Shown here piece after piece: positions 52,504 to 63,179 of a stretch of 64,000 nt of DNA (position 1 is the first letter of the stretch; each line of letters starts with the position of its first letter). The notes under the pieces are model-generated. The model did no database searches and was not told the origin of the DNA. It saw only the letters and a list, made by a program, of their open reading frames with translations. The stretch spans positions 62,001 through 126,000 of the forward strand of contig CADCTW010000133.1 of NCBI GenBank assembly GCA_902805735.1. The letters run 5' to 3'. The DNA comes from an uncultured Gemmatimonadota bacterium (GTDB lineage Bacteria; Gemmatimonadota; Gemmatimonadetes; Longimicrobiales; Longimicrobiaceae). The position numbers were made by a program, and so were the translations under genes.

Positions 52504-54066
52504 CTACAGTGGCGGTGTGGTGGGCGGCGGGCGGCGGTGCCGGGTCGCCTGCTCGTACGCGTACCCGATCTGGATCAGCACCGGCTCGGTCCAGGCGTCT
52601 CCCAAGATCTGGAGCCCCACGGGCAGGCTACCCTGCACGTAGCCCATGGGTACCGAGACGGCGGGGAAGCCCGTGGGAGGCGAGAGTTGCCAGCTGTTGT
52701 TGCCGTGGGGGGTGTTCAGGTCGCCGATCAGGCGGGGCGGGTTGCTCCAGGTCGGGTACACGAGCGCGTCGAGCCGATTGGACGAGAGCACGGCGCGCAC
52801 CCCGGCCCGCAGCTTGGGTACGTTCGCGGCCGCCTCGCGGCACGACTTGTCCTCTTCCGGCGAGGTGAAGCGCTGGAACTCGCGCAGGCGTCCGGCGATG
52901 GAAGGGTGGAACTTCCCGGACGCCACGATCTCGTCCAGGGTCTTCACCGGCGCACGCGGCCCCAGGCTCGCCAGGTACGCGTTGATGTCGGTCTTGAAGC
53001 GCCCGCACCAGAGCGATCCCTGGATGGTGTCCATCTCCGGGATCTGCACGTCCACCACTTCCGCGCCCTGTCCGCGCATCGTGCGCAGTGCCTCCTCGAA
53101 GCGGGCCAGCACCCCGCTGTCCGTGGTGGCGGTGTTCGAGAGCTGCCGCACCACCCCGATCCGCTTGCCGCGCAGGCCGTCCCTGCGCAGGTGCGCAGCG
53201 TACCCCCCGGTGGCCACGCGCCCCCGGCTCTCCGCCGTCACGGGGTCGGCGGGGTCGGGGCCGGCGATGACGTCCAGCACCCGCACGGCGTCCGCCATCG
53301 TGCGCGCCATGGGCCCGCCCACGTCGCGGTCCAGGTACAGGGGGATGATCCCGTCGCGGCTGGTGAGCCCCATGGTGGAGCGGATCCCCACCAGCGCCAG
53401 GTGCGCGGCGGGCCCGCGGATGGAGTTGCCCGTGTCGGTGCCCAGTCCCACCACGCCCAGGCTCGCCGCCACCGCGGCGGCCGTGCCCCCGCTGGAGCCC
53501 GCGGTGCCGCGGGCGAGGTCGTACGGGTTGCGGGTGTAGCCCGGGAGCATCGATCCCACGGTCTCGAAAGGCGTGAAGGCGAACTCCGCCATGTTGCTCT
53601 TCGCCAGGATGATGGCCCCCGCTTCTCGCAGGCGGCGCACCTGGAAGGCGTCGTCCGGGGGCACGGAGCCGGCCAGCGCCAGCGACCCCGCGGTCGTGGG
53701 CAGATCCCGGGTGTCGTAGTTGTCCTTGACGATCACCGGGATGCCGTGGAGCGGCCCCGTCAACCTCCCCGTCCGCCGGTACTGCCGGTCCAGCGAATCC
53801 GCCACCGCCAGCGCGTCCGGGTTGATGGTGATCAGCGAGTTCAGGTACGGGCCCCGCCGATCGTACGCGTCGATGCGGGCCAGGTGCGCCGCCACCAGCG
53901 CCCGCGACGTCAGGCGTCCCTCGCGGAACGCCCGATGGATGGTCTCGATCGTGGCCTCGCGGACCTCGAATCGCGCTGTCTGGGCCGCCAGCATGGCCGC
54001 GCAGCCGGGAAGAGCCAGAAGAGCCAGGGCGAGAGTCCCCACCCACCTGCGAAACCGAAATCCCAT
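52504..54066 (-). CDS. exported amidase (amidase-signature family)
   Basis: About 520 aa from ATG 54066 with GGGGCAG upstream; a lipobox-like LLALPGC ends the signal peptide. Amidase-signature catalytic triad: Lys in IPVIVKDNYD, the Ser/cis-Ser-rich GTAGSSGGTAAAVAASL and the nucleophile region GTDTGNSIRGPAAHL (usual GG-S-I reads GN-S-I). Hydrolyses carboxamides; substrate unknown. The open frame upstream belongs to an amidohydrolase remnant, not to this gene. Confidence 0.85.
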   Translation of the reverse strand: MGFRFRRWVGTLALALLALPGCAAMLAAQTARFEVREATIETIHRAFREGRLTSRALVAAHLARIDAYDRRGPYLNSLITINPDALAVADSLDRQYRRTGRLTGPLHGIPVIVKDNYDTRDLPTTAGSLALAGSVPPDDAFQVRRLREAGAIILAKSNMAEFAFTPFETVGSMLPGYTRNPYDLARGTAGSSGGTAAAVAASLGVVGLGTDTGNSIRGPAAHLALVGIRSTMGLTSRDGIIPLYLDRDVGGPMARTMADAVRVLDVIAGPDPADPVTAESRGRVATGGYAAHLRRDGLRGKRIGVVRQLSNTATTDSGVLARFEEALRTMRGQGAEVVDVQIPEMDTIQGSLWCGRFKTDINAYLASLGPRAPVKTLDEIVASGKFHPSIAGRLREFQRFTSPEEDKSCREAAANVPKLRAGVRAVLSSNRLDALVYPTWSNPPRLIGDLNTPHGNNSWQLSPPTGFPAVSVPMGYVQGSLPVGLQILGDAWTEPVLIQIGYAYEQATRHRRPPPTTPPL

Positions 54067-54119
54067 TCTGCCCCTTGAATTTGAAGACGCTCCGCACCTC
54101 AGCGGTACTCCAGTTGCCG

Positions 54120-54246
54120 GCGAGTCCAAGCCACGCACCATGGTCGACAGGCCGCGCACGTTCGCGATGCTGGTGAGAGGGTTCTCGTTCAGCAGCACCA
54201 CCTGGCGGGCGATCCGCCCCGGCTCAATCACACCGATGCCGTTCCG
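54120..54246 (-). pseudogene. amidohydrolase C-terminal remnant
   Basis: Translates to VIEPGRIARQVVLLNENPLT SIANVRGL (two pieces), the C-terminal signature of metal-dependent amidohydrolases (imidazolonepropionase-like). Only ~40 codons remain, in frame just upstream of the amidase. Confidence 0.55.
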
Positions 54247-54334
54247 CCCCGTTGCGGGTACCCGGCGCCAGCATCTGGATCTCCTCCGCCTTGCGGACGC
54301 ACGCCTGGCGCGCCCGGAGCAGCACGGGGAACCC

Positions 54335-55666
54335 CTACCTCGTGAGCTGGTGGATCAGGATCGCCGCGCGCTTGGCCTGCGTCGACAGCGAGCGCAGGTC
54401 CACCGTCTCCTCCACGGTGTGCGCGTGATCGCCGTAGACGCCCAGGCCGTCGATCCCCGCCTCCACCAGCGACGCCACGAACGAAATGTCCGCCGCCCCG
54501 CGCCCCGCCGGGTCGAAGGCGAGCACCGGCCCCAGTCCCAGCGCCTCGCTCACCCCGCTGTACTGCCGCAGCAGCGCGTAATTCTGGTCGGTGGGAGGCA
54601 TGGACGGGTAGCCGTCGGTGAAGGAGATCTCCGCACGCGAGTGCGGCAGCCCTCGCGCCACGATGTGGCGCATGCGCTCGCGGGTACGCTGCAGCTGCTC
54701 GTCGGTCAGGGTGCGGATGTCGCCCGTGACCACGGTCCGCTCGGGCACCACGTTGCCCTTGCCGAACGCGGTGCCCCGCGCCGCACCCGCGTCGTGTGCC
54801 ACCTCGGTGCCGCCCAGGATCAGCCCCGCGTTGAAGGTGGCGCCGGGCTCGCCCCGGAGCTCGCCGTAGAAGCGGTCCAGGATACGCGCTGCCTCGTAGA
54901 TCGCCCCGGCCCCTACTCCCCCGCTGAACACGCCGGACGAGTGCGCCGGGCGCGCCTGCACGTTCAGCGTCCATCCGCTGGAGCTGCGGCGCGCCACCAC
55001 CGCGCGCGCCGCGCCCTCGCGGTCGCGTGAGCCGCCCTCGAAGCCCAGCGCCACGTCCGCCTCGCGCCCCGCCTCCAGCAGCGCGGCCCGCGAGATCTCC
55101 AGCGGCCTGCCCGGCGCCTCCTCGTCGCCCGTCATCACGACGGTGATGTGGGCCCCCTCCAGCGCGCCGGCGCCCGCCAATGCCTCCAGCGCCTGCACGA
55201 TCACCACGTTGCCGCCCTTCATGTCCGCGGCCCCGGGGCCGCGGGCCGTGCTGTCGTTCGCCCTCGTGAAGCGCTGGAACGGGCTGCTCTCCTCGAACAC
55301 GGTGTCCAGGTGCCCGATCAGCAGCAGCTTCTTCCCCCGGACGCGGCCGTCGCGCGGGCGGAGGCGAGCCACCAGGTGGCCGCCGCGGTTCATTTCGGCC
55401 GGCAGGGCGGCGTAGCGCACTTCGAACCCCAGCCGCTGCAGCCGCGGCGCCAACACGTCGTACACGGCGCGGACGCCCCGCGGATTGAGCGTGCCGCTGT
55501 TGATGTTGACGGTCTGCTCCAGCAGCGCCACGGCGCCAGCCGCGTGCGCATCCACGTGAGACGCGATCCGCTGCTCCGTGGGCGAGAGCGCCGCCGGCGC
55601 CTGCGCGGCGGCGGCGGTGGACAGGACCGAAACCAGGGCGGACAGGCAAAAGGTGCGCGCGATCAT
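54335..55666 (-). CDS. exported M20-family metallopeptidase
   Basis: A 443-aa protein with a signal peptide (LSALVSVLSTAAAAQ). Dizinc ligands are visible: LLIGHLDTVFE, RGPGAADMKGG, VVMTGDEEAPG and, later, the C-terminal His (GDHAHTVEETVDL); the dimerisation lid lies between. Glutamate-carboxypeptidase/ArgE-like subgroup. Cleaves C-terminal amino acids from peptides in the periplasm. Upstream of the amidase on the same strand. Confidence 0.85.
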   Translation of the reverse strand: MIARTFCLSALVSVLSTAAAAQAPAALSPTEQRIASHVDAHAAGAVALLEQTVNINSGTLNPRGVRAVYDVLAPRLQRLGFEVRYAALPAEMNRGGHLVARLRPRDGRVRGKKLLLIGHLDTVFEESSPFQRFTRANDSTARGPGAADMKGGNVVIVQALEALAGAGALEGAHITVVMTGDEEAPGRPLEISRAALLEAGREADVALGFEGGSRDREGAARAVVARRSSSGWTLNVQARPAHSSGVFSGGVGAGAIYEAARILDRFYGELRGEPGATFNAGLILGGTEVAHDAGAARGTAFGKGNVVPERTVVTGDIRTLTDEQLQRTRERMRHIVARGLPHSRAEISFTDGYPSMPPTDQNYALLRQYSGVSEALGLGPVLAFDPAGRGAADISFVASLVEAGIDGLGVYGDHAHTVEETVDLRSLSTQAKRAAILIHQLTR

Positions 55667-55775
55667 ATGCCAGGAGGTGCAGGGGAGATCGGGACGGTTC
55701 GATAGTAATACGTAGGCGAGAGAGGCGACGCAAACCGCGCCGCGTCTCGCGGGGCCACCGGCAGCCGTAACAGGG

Positions 55776-55935
55776 GCACTACGAGCCGGGGGGGGAGATC
55801 TACCAGGCGCGGGCGCGCTGGTACGATCCGCATTCGGGACGCTGCCCCTCCGAGGACCCGATCGGATCGGTGGGGACCATCAACCCGTACGCCTCCGCTG
55901 GCAATCATCCCGTCAACCAGATTGACTCCATGGCG
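55776..55935 (+). pseudogene. RHS-repeat core remnant
   Basis: Translates to HYEPGGEIYQARARWYDPHS, then GRCPSEDPIGSVGTINPYAS and AGNHPVNQIDS, the conserved core that ends RHS/YD-repeat proteins before the variable toxin tip. Nothing else of the ~1000+ aa protein is present, so this is a leftover of an RHS gene or its displaced tip cassette. The rest of 55667-56309 holds no recognisable gene. Confidence 0.7.
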
Positions 55936-56309
55936 ATCTACCGTGACGAGCGGCATCACGACGTTGGGCGGGCGACCGGATACGGGCGCCGATGCCCCGA
56001 ACGATGGGCGCGCGGCTCAGACGGCCGGTGCCGTTCAGGCCTCCCGCTACGTCCCCCTTTGCATCCTGGACGCACCCGGTCATCAGCGTCGGACAACCCG
56101 AAGCGGAGTCGTCGTGATCGTGCGACAAACGCGCGCCGCGGGGCCAAGCGGGAGCGGGTGCGCGCTCTCCTCCCACGCACCCCAGAGTCCCCGCCGCACA
56201 GGCACACAACGTTACAGAGAGCCGCCTTGGGCTCCGGCCCGCATTTTGATGTTCCCGGACGCCAGAGGATCCGCAGGCGCGGATCGCGGGCACCCGGACA
56301 GGACCGCTC

Positions 56310-56954
56310 ATGAAGGATAAGGCCTCGACCGCGCTCTGGCGTTTGATGGGATTTCGCCGCCGCATGCCGCGTGGGGACGTGTCGCCGGGGCGGCGGGCGT
56401 CGGACCGGGAGCCGGTGCGGGGGTGGCGGCCGGCGCTGGCCGTGGCGCTGGCTATCGCCCTGCTGGACTGGGGGACCAAGGCGGCCGTCGCGGCGTCGGT
56501 GGAGCTGGAGGGGTTCCGCGAGGTGATCGCGGGGCGCGTCGCGTTCTGGCACGTGCGCAACGAGGCGATGATCCTGGGGCTCTACGGCGATCTCTCTCTG
56601 GGAACGCGCAAGGCGATCGCGATCGTCGCCGCGGGGGTTGCGGTGCTGGTGATCCTGCAGATCATCGGGCGGGGGCACCGGCTGCCCGGCGCGCAGCGGA
56701 CGTACGCCTCCGTCTTCGTCGGCGTGGTGCTCGGGGGGATGCTGGGGAACCTGGGGGAACGGGTGATTCACTGGGGCGTCACCGATTTCCTCTCCTTCTA
56801 CTGGGCGCCGTACTGGCTCCCGCCGGGGAACGTGGCCGACATCGCCCTCTTCCTCTCCATCCCCATGGCGGTGCCGGTGATCGTCTTCGAGATGATGGGG
56901 CGGGCACGCCGCGCCTCGTTCGCGCCGTCGTCCGCGCCCCTCCCGCAGCGCTGA
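56310..56954 (+). CDS. lspA: LspA-like signal peptidase II
   Basis: A 214-aa membrane protein. Prolipoprotein signal peptidase motifs: LDWGTKAAV in the first membrane helix, HVRNEAMILGL (usual N-x-G-x-AF, altered here), GGMLGNLGERVI and VTDFLSFYW with the first catalytic Asp, then GNVADIALF with the second. Four predicted membrane helices. The relaxed N-box makes it a divergent member; it could process the many lipoproteins of this genome or be a paralogue. Confidence 0.75.
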   Translation: MKDKASTALWRLMGFRRRMPRGDVSPGRRASDREPVRGWRPALAVALAIALLDWGTKAAVAASVELEGFREVIAGRVAFWHVRNEAMILGLYGDLSLGTRKAIAIVAAGVAVLVILQIIGRGHRLPGAQRTYASVFVGVVLGGMLGNLGERVIHWGVTDFLSFYWAPYWLPPGNVADIALFLSIPMAVPVIVFEMMGRARRASFAPSSAPLPQR

Positions 56955-57033
56955 CCCGCCCCGCTGGCGGCGGGTGCCCGCTGGCGCCTATCTTGGTGCC
57001 ATCCACAGGGTTCCGGCGGACACGGGAAGGACG

Positions 57034-57879
57034 ATGAGCACGGATGTGAAGCGCGCGCGGCTGGCGGAGATCCTCCGCGGGTGCGGCTCGGTGGTCGTGG
57101 GATACAGCGGCGGGGTAGACTCGGTCTTCCTCGCCAAGGTGGCCGTGGACCTGCTGGGCCCCGGGCGCGTGCTGGCGGTGACGGGGAAGAGCGACAGCAT
57201 CGCGTCGTGGATGGAAGACACGGCGCGCGACGTCGCCGCGCGCTTCGGCATCCCCTGGCTGGAGGTGGAGACGCGGGAGATGGAGGACCCGCGCTACGCC
57301 GCCAATCCCAGCAACCGCTGCTACTTCTGCAAGAGCGAGCTGTGGGGCCGCCTGGGCGAGGTGGCCCGCGAGCGGGGCTTCGCGGCCGTGCTCGACGGCT
57401 CCAACGCGGACGACGTGGGCGACCATCGGCCGGGCGCCGTGGCCGCCGGCGAGAACGCCGTCCGCTCCCCCCTGCTGGAAGCCGGCCTCACCAAGGACGA
57501 GATCCGCGCCTGGTCGCGCGAGCTGGGGCTCCCCACCTGGGACCAGCCGGCCGCGCCCTGCCTCGCGTCGCGCCTCCCCTACGGACTCTCCGTCACGCCG
57601 CGCCGCCTGCGGCAGGTGGAGGAGGCGGAGGTGGCGCTGCGCGCGCTGGGGTTCCGCGACTTCCGCGTGCGGCACCACGGCGAGGTGGCGCGGCTGGAGG
57701 TGCATCCGGCCGAGGCCGGGCGCGTGGCCGAGCACCGTTCGCGGATCGGCGCGGCCATCCGCGCGGCGGGGTTCCGGCGCGCGCTGCTGGACCTGCAGGG
57801 GTACCGCCGCGGCGCGCTGAACGAGGGGCTCGGCGCGGGCGAGGTGATGCAGCTGGTGCAGATCGGGGGGACGGCGTGA
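57034..57879 (+). CDS. larE: LarE-like sacrificial sulfur transferase
   Basis: A 281-aa protein from ATG 57034 with AAGGA upstream. PP-loop VVGYSGGVDSVFLAK, NRCYFCKSELW with the sulfur-donor Cys, GSNADDVGDHRPG and CLASRLPYG are LarE motifs. LarE uses ATP and its own Cys to add sulfur to the nickel-pincer cofactor of lactate racemase. No larA/B/C is in the window, so the substrate may differ. The downstream 72-aa gene and a cysteine desulfurase overlap in the same operon. Confidence 0.85.
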   Translation: MSTDVKRARLAEILRGCGSVVVGYSGGVDSVFLAKVAVDLLGPGRVLAVTGKSDSIASWMEDTARDVAARFGIPWLEVETREMEDPRYAANPSNRCYFCKSELWGRLGEVARERGFAAVLDGSNADDVGDHRPGAVAAGENAVRSPLLEAGLTKDEIRAWSRELGLPTWDQPAAPCLASRLPYGLSVTPRRLRQVEEAEVALRALGFRDFRVRHHGEVARLEVHPAEAGRVAEHRSRIGAAIRAAGFRRALLDLQGYRRGALNEGLGAGEVMQLVQIGGTA

Positions 57880-58094
57880 GCGACGAGCGCGCAACGCGCG
57901 CGGAGCGCCTGCTGGCCGCGCGCGGCTTCGCGGGCGCCGAGGTGTCGGTGGAGGGGCACGAGCACGAGATCGCCGCCGTCCGCGTGCCGGCGGAGGCGTG
58001 GGAGCGGCTGGCGGAGGACGAGGGCGCGCTGGCCGCGGAGGTGAAGGCGCTGGGCTTCCGGTACGTGGCGCTCGACCTCGCACCCGCGGAATGA
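57876..58094 (+). CDS. small LarE-C-terminal-like protein
   Basis: A 72-aa protein starting in a GTGA overlap and ending in an ATGA overlap. Its end (VKALGFRYVALDL) resembles the C-terminal repeat of LarE (GFRRALLDLQGY). Perhaps a detached extra copy of that domain. Function unknown; translationally coupled to both neighbours. Confidence 0.6.
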   Translation: MSDERATRAERLLAARGFAGAEVSVEGHEHEIAAVRVPAEAWERLAEDEGALAAEVKALGFRYVALDLAPAE

Positions 58095-59242
58095 CCGTCT
58101 ACCTGGACTACGCCGCCACCGCCGCCATCCGCCCGCCGGAGGTGGCGGACGCGATGTCGGCGTACCTGCGCGACGTGGGGGCGACTCCCGGGCGCGCCGG
58201 GCACCGCCGGGCCGTGGAGGCCGGGCGCATCGTCTTCCGCTGCCGGCGGGCGCTGGCGCGGCTCTTCGGCGTGCCCGGCGACCCGGGGCGCATCGCCTTC
58301 CAGCTCAACGCCACCCACGCCCTCAACGCCGCGCTCTTCGGGGTGCTGCGGCCGGGCGACCGGGTGGTGCGGACGCGCTACGACCACAACGCCGTGCGCC
58401 GCCCCGTGGCCGCCCTGGCGCGGCTGGGCGTCGCCGAGACGGTGCTCTCCGGCTTCGCGGACGGGCGCTTCGACCTGTACGAGGCGGACCGCGCGCTGGC
58501 CGGCGCGCGCCTCCTCGTCCTTTCGCACGCCTCCAACGTCCTGGGCACCGCCGCGCCGCTGGCCGAGCTCGCCGCGCGCGCCCACGCCCACGGCGCCCTG
58601 GTGCTGGTGGACGCGGCCCAGAGCGCCGGGCACCTGCGCGTGGACGTGGCCGAGATGGGCATCGACCTCCTCGCCTTCACGGGCCACAAGGGGCTCCTGG
58701 GCCCGCAGGGCACGGGCGGGCTGTACGTGCGCGAGGGGGTGGAGATCGACCCCCTCTTTTCCGGGGGAACGGGCGGCGAGTCGGGCTCGGCCGAGATGCC
58801 GGTGGCGATGCCCGACCGGCTGGAGGCGGGAACGCAGAACGGCCCCGGGATCGCCGGGCTCCTGGCCGGCGTGGAGTGGGTGCTGGCGCGCGGCGTGGAC
58901 ACGATCCACGCGCGGCAGAGCGCGCTCAAAGCCCGCCTGCGCGAGCGCCTGGCCGGCATCCCCGGCCTGCGCCTCCTCTCCCCCGCGGCGCCGGAGGGGG
59001 TGGGGATCGTCACCGTCACGGTGGACGGCGTGGACCCCGCCGTGCTCGCCACGCGCCTGGACCGCGACCACGGGGTGATGACGCGCGCCGGCCTGCACTG
59101 CGCTCCCGAGGCCCACGCCATCCTGGGCACCGAGGCCTCGGGCGCCGTGCGCTTCTCCGTCGGCTGGGCCACGACGGAAGCGGATGTGGACCGCGCCGCC
59201 GATGCCGTGGCGGAAACAACTCGGGCGGGGGCGGGTAGGTAG
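58091..59242 (+). CDS. class V aminotransferase-fold cysteine desulfurase
   Basis: A 383-aa protein (ATG 58091). MTVYLDYAATAAIRPPEV, QLNATHALNAALFG, VLVDAAQSAGH, AFTGHKGLLGPQGTGGLY (PLP Lys) and RAGLHCAPEAHAILG (catalytic Cys) are those of the EF2568-type cysteine desulfurase family. It would supply sulfur to LarE, re-charging a normally sacrificial enzyme. Third gene of the larE operon. Confidence 0.85.
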   Translation: MTVYLDYAATAAIRPPEVADAMSAYLRDVGATPGRAGHRRAVEAGRIVFRCRRALARLFGVPGDPGRIAFQLNATHALNAALFGVLRPGDRVVRTRYDHNAVRRPVAALARLGVAETVLSGFADGRFDLYEADRALAGARLLVLSHASNVLGTAAPLAELAARAHAHGALVLVDAAQSAGHLRVDVAEMGIDLLAFTGHKGLLGPQGTGGLYVREGVEIDPLFSGGTGGESGSAEMPVAMPDRLEAGTQNGPGIAGLLAGVEWVLARGVDTIHARQSALKARLRERLAGIPGLRLLSPAAPEGVGIVTVTVDGVDPAVLATRLDRDHGVMTRAGLHCAPEAHAILGTEASGAVRFSVGWATTEADVDRAADAVAETTRAGAGR

Positions 59243-59306
59243 ATCGTTGCGCGCGACTGCACGTTTCTCTCTGTGGCTCTGTGTAAGACCCCTTCCCAGG
59301 TGAACG

Positions 59307-59933
59307 ATGGCGAGACGACGGGGCGGCATGGTGGGCGTGGTGGGGATCGTGGCCGTTCTGGCGCTCGCGGTCTGGTTCTTTCGCGACCGGATCCCGGGGC
59401 TCGGCGGGCCGCGCAGCGTGGCGGCCACGCAGGTGTCGCCCGAGGCGGCGAAGCAGGCGCAGGAGAAGCTGGCCCGCATGCGCGAGTCGGGTGACACGGT
59501 GCACCTCAACGCGGTGGAGTTCACCTCGCTGCTGCGCTACGACCTGGCGGGGCTCACCGGGCCGCTGCGCGATCCGTCGGTCGATTTCGTGGACAACACG
59601 CTCAAGCTCTCGGGGCGCGTCGCCACGAGCCTGCTGCCGCGCATGCCGGAGCTGGACCAGGTGCGCCGCTTCCTGCCGGACACGGCGGACGTGATGGTGA
59701 GCGGCTCGCTCCGCACGCTGCGCCCGGGGCATGCCGCCCTGGGCGTGCGGGACGTGTCGTTCGCGCGCTTTCCCGTGCCCGCCACGTACTATCCGCAGGC
59801 GCTGAAGGGGCTGGGGCGCCGCAGCGATCCCGACGCGCGCGAAGACGAGTACCCGTTCACCCTGCCGCCCGGAGTCGCCTCCGCGGAGGTGGAGGGGGGC
59901 GAGCTGGTTCTTACCCCGTCTAGAAAACCGTAG
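59307..59933 (+). CDS. membrane-anchored protein, unknown
   Basis: A 208-aa protein: one N-terminal membrane helix (VGVVGIVAVLALAVWFF), then an extracytoplasmic domain with VHLNAVEFTSLLRYDL and LSGRVATSLLPRM, an LmeA/TULIP-like outline. An AGGTGA site precedes the ATG. Family not certain. Confidence 0.6.
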   Translation: MARRRGGMVGVVGIVAVLALAVWFFRDRIPGLGGPRSVAATQVSPEAAKQAQEKLARMRESGDTVHLNAVEFTSLLRYDLAGLTGPLRDPSVDFVDNTLKLSGRVATSLLPRMPELDQVRRFLPDTADVMVSGSLRTLRPGHAALGVRDVSFARFPVPATYYPQALKGLGRRSDPDAREDEYPFTLPPGVASAEVEGGELVLTPSRKP

Positions 59934-59973
59934 CGGCACGCCGCCGCACCGACCGTTCAGACCGGCAGCGACA

Positions 59974-61331
<1,358 letters not shown>

Positions 61332-61335
<4 letters not shown>

Positions 61336-61526
61336 GGGGCTTCGGCGCCCTGGAGTGGCTGGCGCTGGCCGTGGTGTGGATGGCGTGCACCTTTGGCGGG
61401 GGCGCCGCGCTGGCCTGGCTCTACAAGCGCCTCCACCCCAGCCTGGCCTTCTACAAGCTGTGGGCGATGTGGTCGGCCGTGTTGGCCGGCGCGGCCACGC
61501 TCCTCCTCGCGTTCGGCGGGATCTAA
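61332..61526 (+). CDS. small two-helix membrane protein
   Basis: A 64-aa protein starting at GTG 61332 in a GTGA overlap with the NtrC gene. Two hydrophobic helices (ALEWLALAVVWMACTFGG, WSAVLAGAATLLLAFGG) joined by a basic loop. Coupled to the regulator; function unknown. Confidence 0.5.
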
Positions 61527-61529
61527 AAT

Positions 61530-61594
61530 CTCACACAGAGACACAGAGCCACAGAGAAGAACTTCTTCTCTGTGGCTCTGTGTCTCTGTGTGAG
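61530..61594. repeat. perfect 32-bp inverted repeat of CACAGAG type
   Basis: 61530-61561 and 61563-61594 are exact complements with a single base between, made of CACAGAG/CTCTGTG units, placed between convergent genes. Related shorter tracts lie at 59264-59286, 63180-63215 and 63440-63487. Likely a bidirectional transcription terminator and a member of a dispersed repeat family. Confidence 0.8.
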
Positions 61595-61601
61595 CCCCGT
61601 C

Positions 61602-63098
61602 TTAGTAGGGCGACCCGCCGTAATTGTCGATCTGGGCGCGCTGCAGCTTACCGGAGTAGTCCACGTAGCACACCTTGGTCTCCGAGTAGAACTCGTACAC
61701 TTCCCAGCCGCCCTCGCGGTGGCCGTTCCCCGTCTGCTTCACGCCGCCGAAGGGGAGGTGCGCCTCCGCGCCGATGGTGGGGGCGTTGACGTAGGTGATC
61801 CCGTTGGCCAGGTCCTGCATCGCGCGGAACGAGAGGTTCACGTCGCGCGTGTACACGGAGCTGGAAAGGCCGTACTTGACCTCGTTGTTGATGCGGAACG
61901 CCTCGTCCGCCTCCTGGAAGCGGATCACCGAGAGCACCGGCCCGAAGATCTCCTCCGTGGCCAGGCGCGAGCCGGGCTTCACGTCCACGAAGATGGTGGG
62001 CTCGATGAACCAGCCGTCGTCCACCCCGTCGCCCGTCGCGCGGCCGCCGCCCAGCACCAGGCGCGCCTCGGAGCGGCCGATCTCGATGTACTTTTCCACC
62101 TTGTCGCGCGCGCGCTCGTTGATCAGCGGCCCCACGTCCACCCCGTCTTCCACGCCGTAGCCCAGCTTCAGCCCCTTCGCCTTCTCCACCAGGCGCTCGA
62201 TGAACTCGTCGTGGATGGAGTCGTGCAGCAGGAGGCGGCTGGTGGCGGTGCAGCGCTGCCCGGTGGTGCCGAAGGCGCCCCAGAGCACGCCCTCCAGCGC
62301 CAGGTCCAGGTCGCCGTCGGCCATGACGATCTGCGCGTTCTTGCCCCCCATCTCCAGCGACAGCCGCTTGTGCGACTCGCCGCACGCGCGGCCGATGATG
62401 CTTCCCGTGTCCGTGGAACCGGTGAAGGAGATGGCGGACACGTCGGGGTGGTTGACGATGGCCGCACCCGTGGCGCCCTCGCCGTGCACCAGGTTCACGA
62501 CGCCCCTGGGAATCCCCGCCTCTTCCAGGATCTCGACCAGGAGCTGCACCGTGTGCGGCACGTCCTCGCCCGGCTTGATCACCACCGTGTTCCCGCACAC
62601 CAGCGCGGGGAACATCTTCCAGGTGGGGATGGCCAGCGGGAAGTTGAACGGGGTGATGAGCCCGCACACGCCGATGGAGCGGCGGTAGGTCATCGCCCAC
62701 TTGTTGCTCAGCTCCGACGGCACCGTCTTGCCGAAGAGGCGGCGGCCCTCGACGCCCGCGTAGTAGGCGGTGTCGATCCCTTCCTGTACGTCGCCGCGCG
62801 TCTCGGTGAGCACCTTCCCCATCTCGCGCGTGGCGGCGGTGGCGATCTCTTCCTTGCGCTCGCTGAGCAGGTCGCCCACGCGGCGCAGGATGTTGCCGCG
62901 GTCCGGCGCCGGGGTGCGCGCCCACGCCGGGAACGCTGCCTTGGCCGCCGCCACCGCGCGGTCCACGTCGTCCTGCCCGGAGCGCGGCCACAGCCCGATC
63001 AGCTCCGACCAGCGCGCCGGGTTGCGGTTCTCGAAGTACTCGCCCGAAGACGGCTCCACCCACTCGCCGCCGATGAAATTCTTGAACTTGTCCGCCAT
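61602..63098 (-). CDS. NAD(P)-dependent aldehyde dehydrogenase
   Basis: A 498-aa protein from ATG 63098. ITPFNFPLAIPTWKMFPAL, SFTGSTDTGSIIGR (cofactor), LEMGGKNAQIV with the general base Glu, FGTTGQRCTATSRLLLH with the nucleophile Cys, and EEIFGPVLSVI. Closest in style to the AldA/piperideine-6-carboxylate (ALDH7) or glyceraldehyde-type dehydrogenases. Oxidises an aldehyde to an acid; substrate unknown. Confidence 0.9.
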   Translation of the reverse strand: MADKFKNFIGGEWVEPSSGEYFENRNPARWSELIGLWPRSGQDDVDRAVAAAKAAFPAWARTPAPDRGNILRRVGDLLSERKEEIATAATREMGKVLTETRGDVQEGIDTAYYAGVEGRRLFGKTVPSELSNKWAMTYRRSIGVCGLITPFNFPLAIPTWKMFPALVCGNTVVIKPGEDVPHTVQLLVEILEEAGIPRGVVNLVHGEGATGAAIVNHPDVSAISFTGSTDTGSIIGRACGESHKRLSLEMGGKNAQIVMADGDLDLALEGVLWGAFGTTGQRCTATSRLLLHDSIHDEFIERLVEKAKGLKLGYGVEDGVDVGPLINERARDKVEKYIEIGRSEARLVLGGGRATGDGVDDGWFIEPTIFVDVKPGSRLATEEIFGPVLSVIRFQEADEAFRINNEVKYGLSSSVYTRDVNLSFRAMQDLANGITYVNAPTIGAEAHLPFGGVKQTGNGHREGGWEVYEFYSETKVCYVDYSGKLQRAQIDNYGGSPY

Positions 63099-63179
63099 GA
63101 TCTGCCCTGTGATGGGGATAGCCGAACCGTGTGGCGCGGGCAATCTAACGATGTCGGGAAGCGGGGCAAGAAAAACGGG

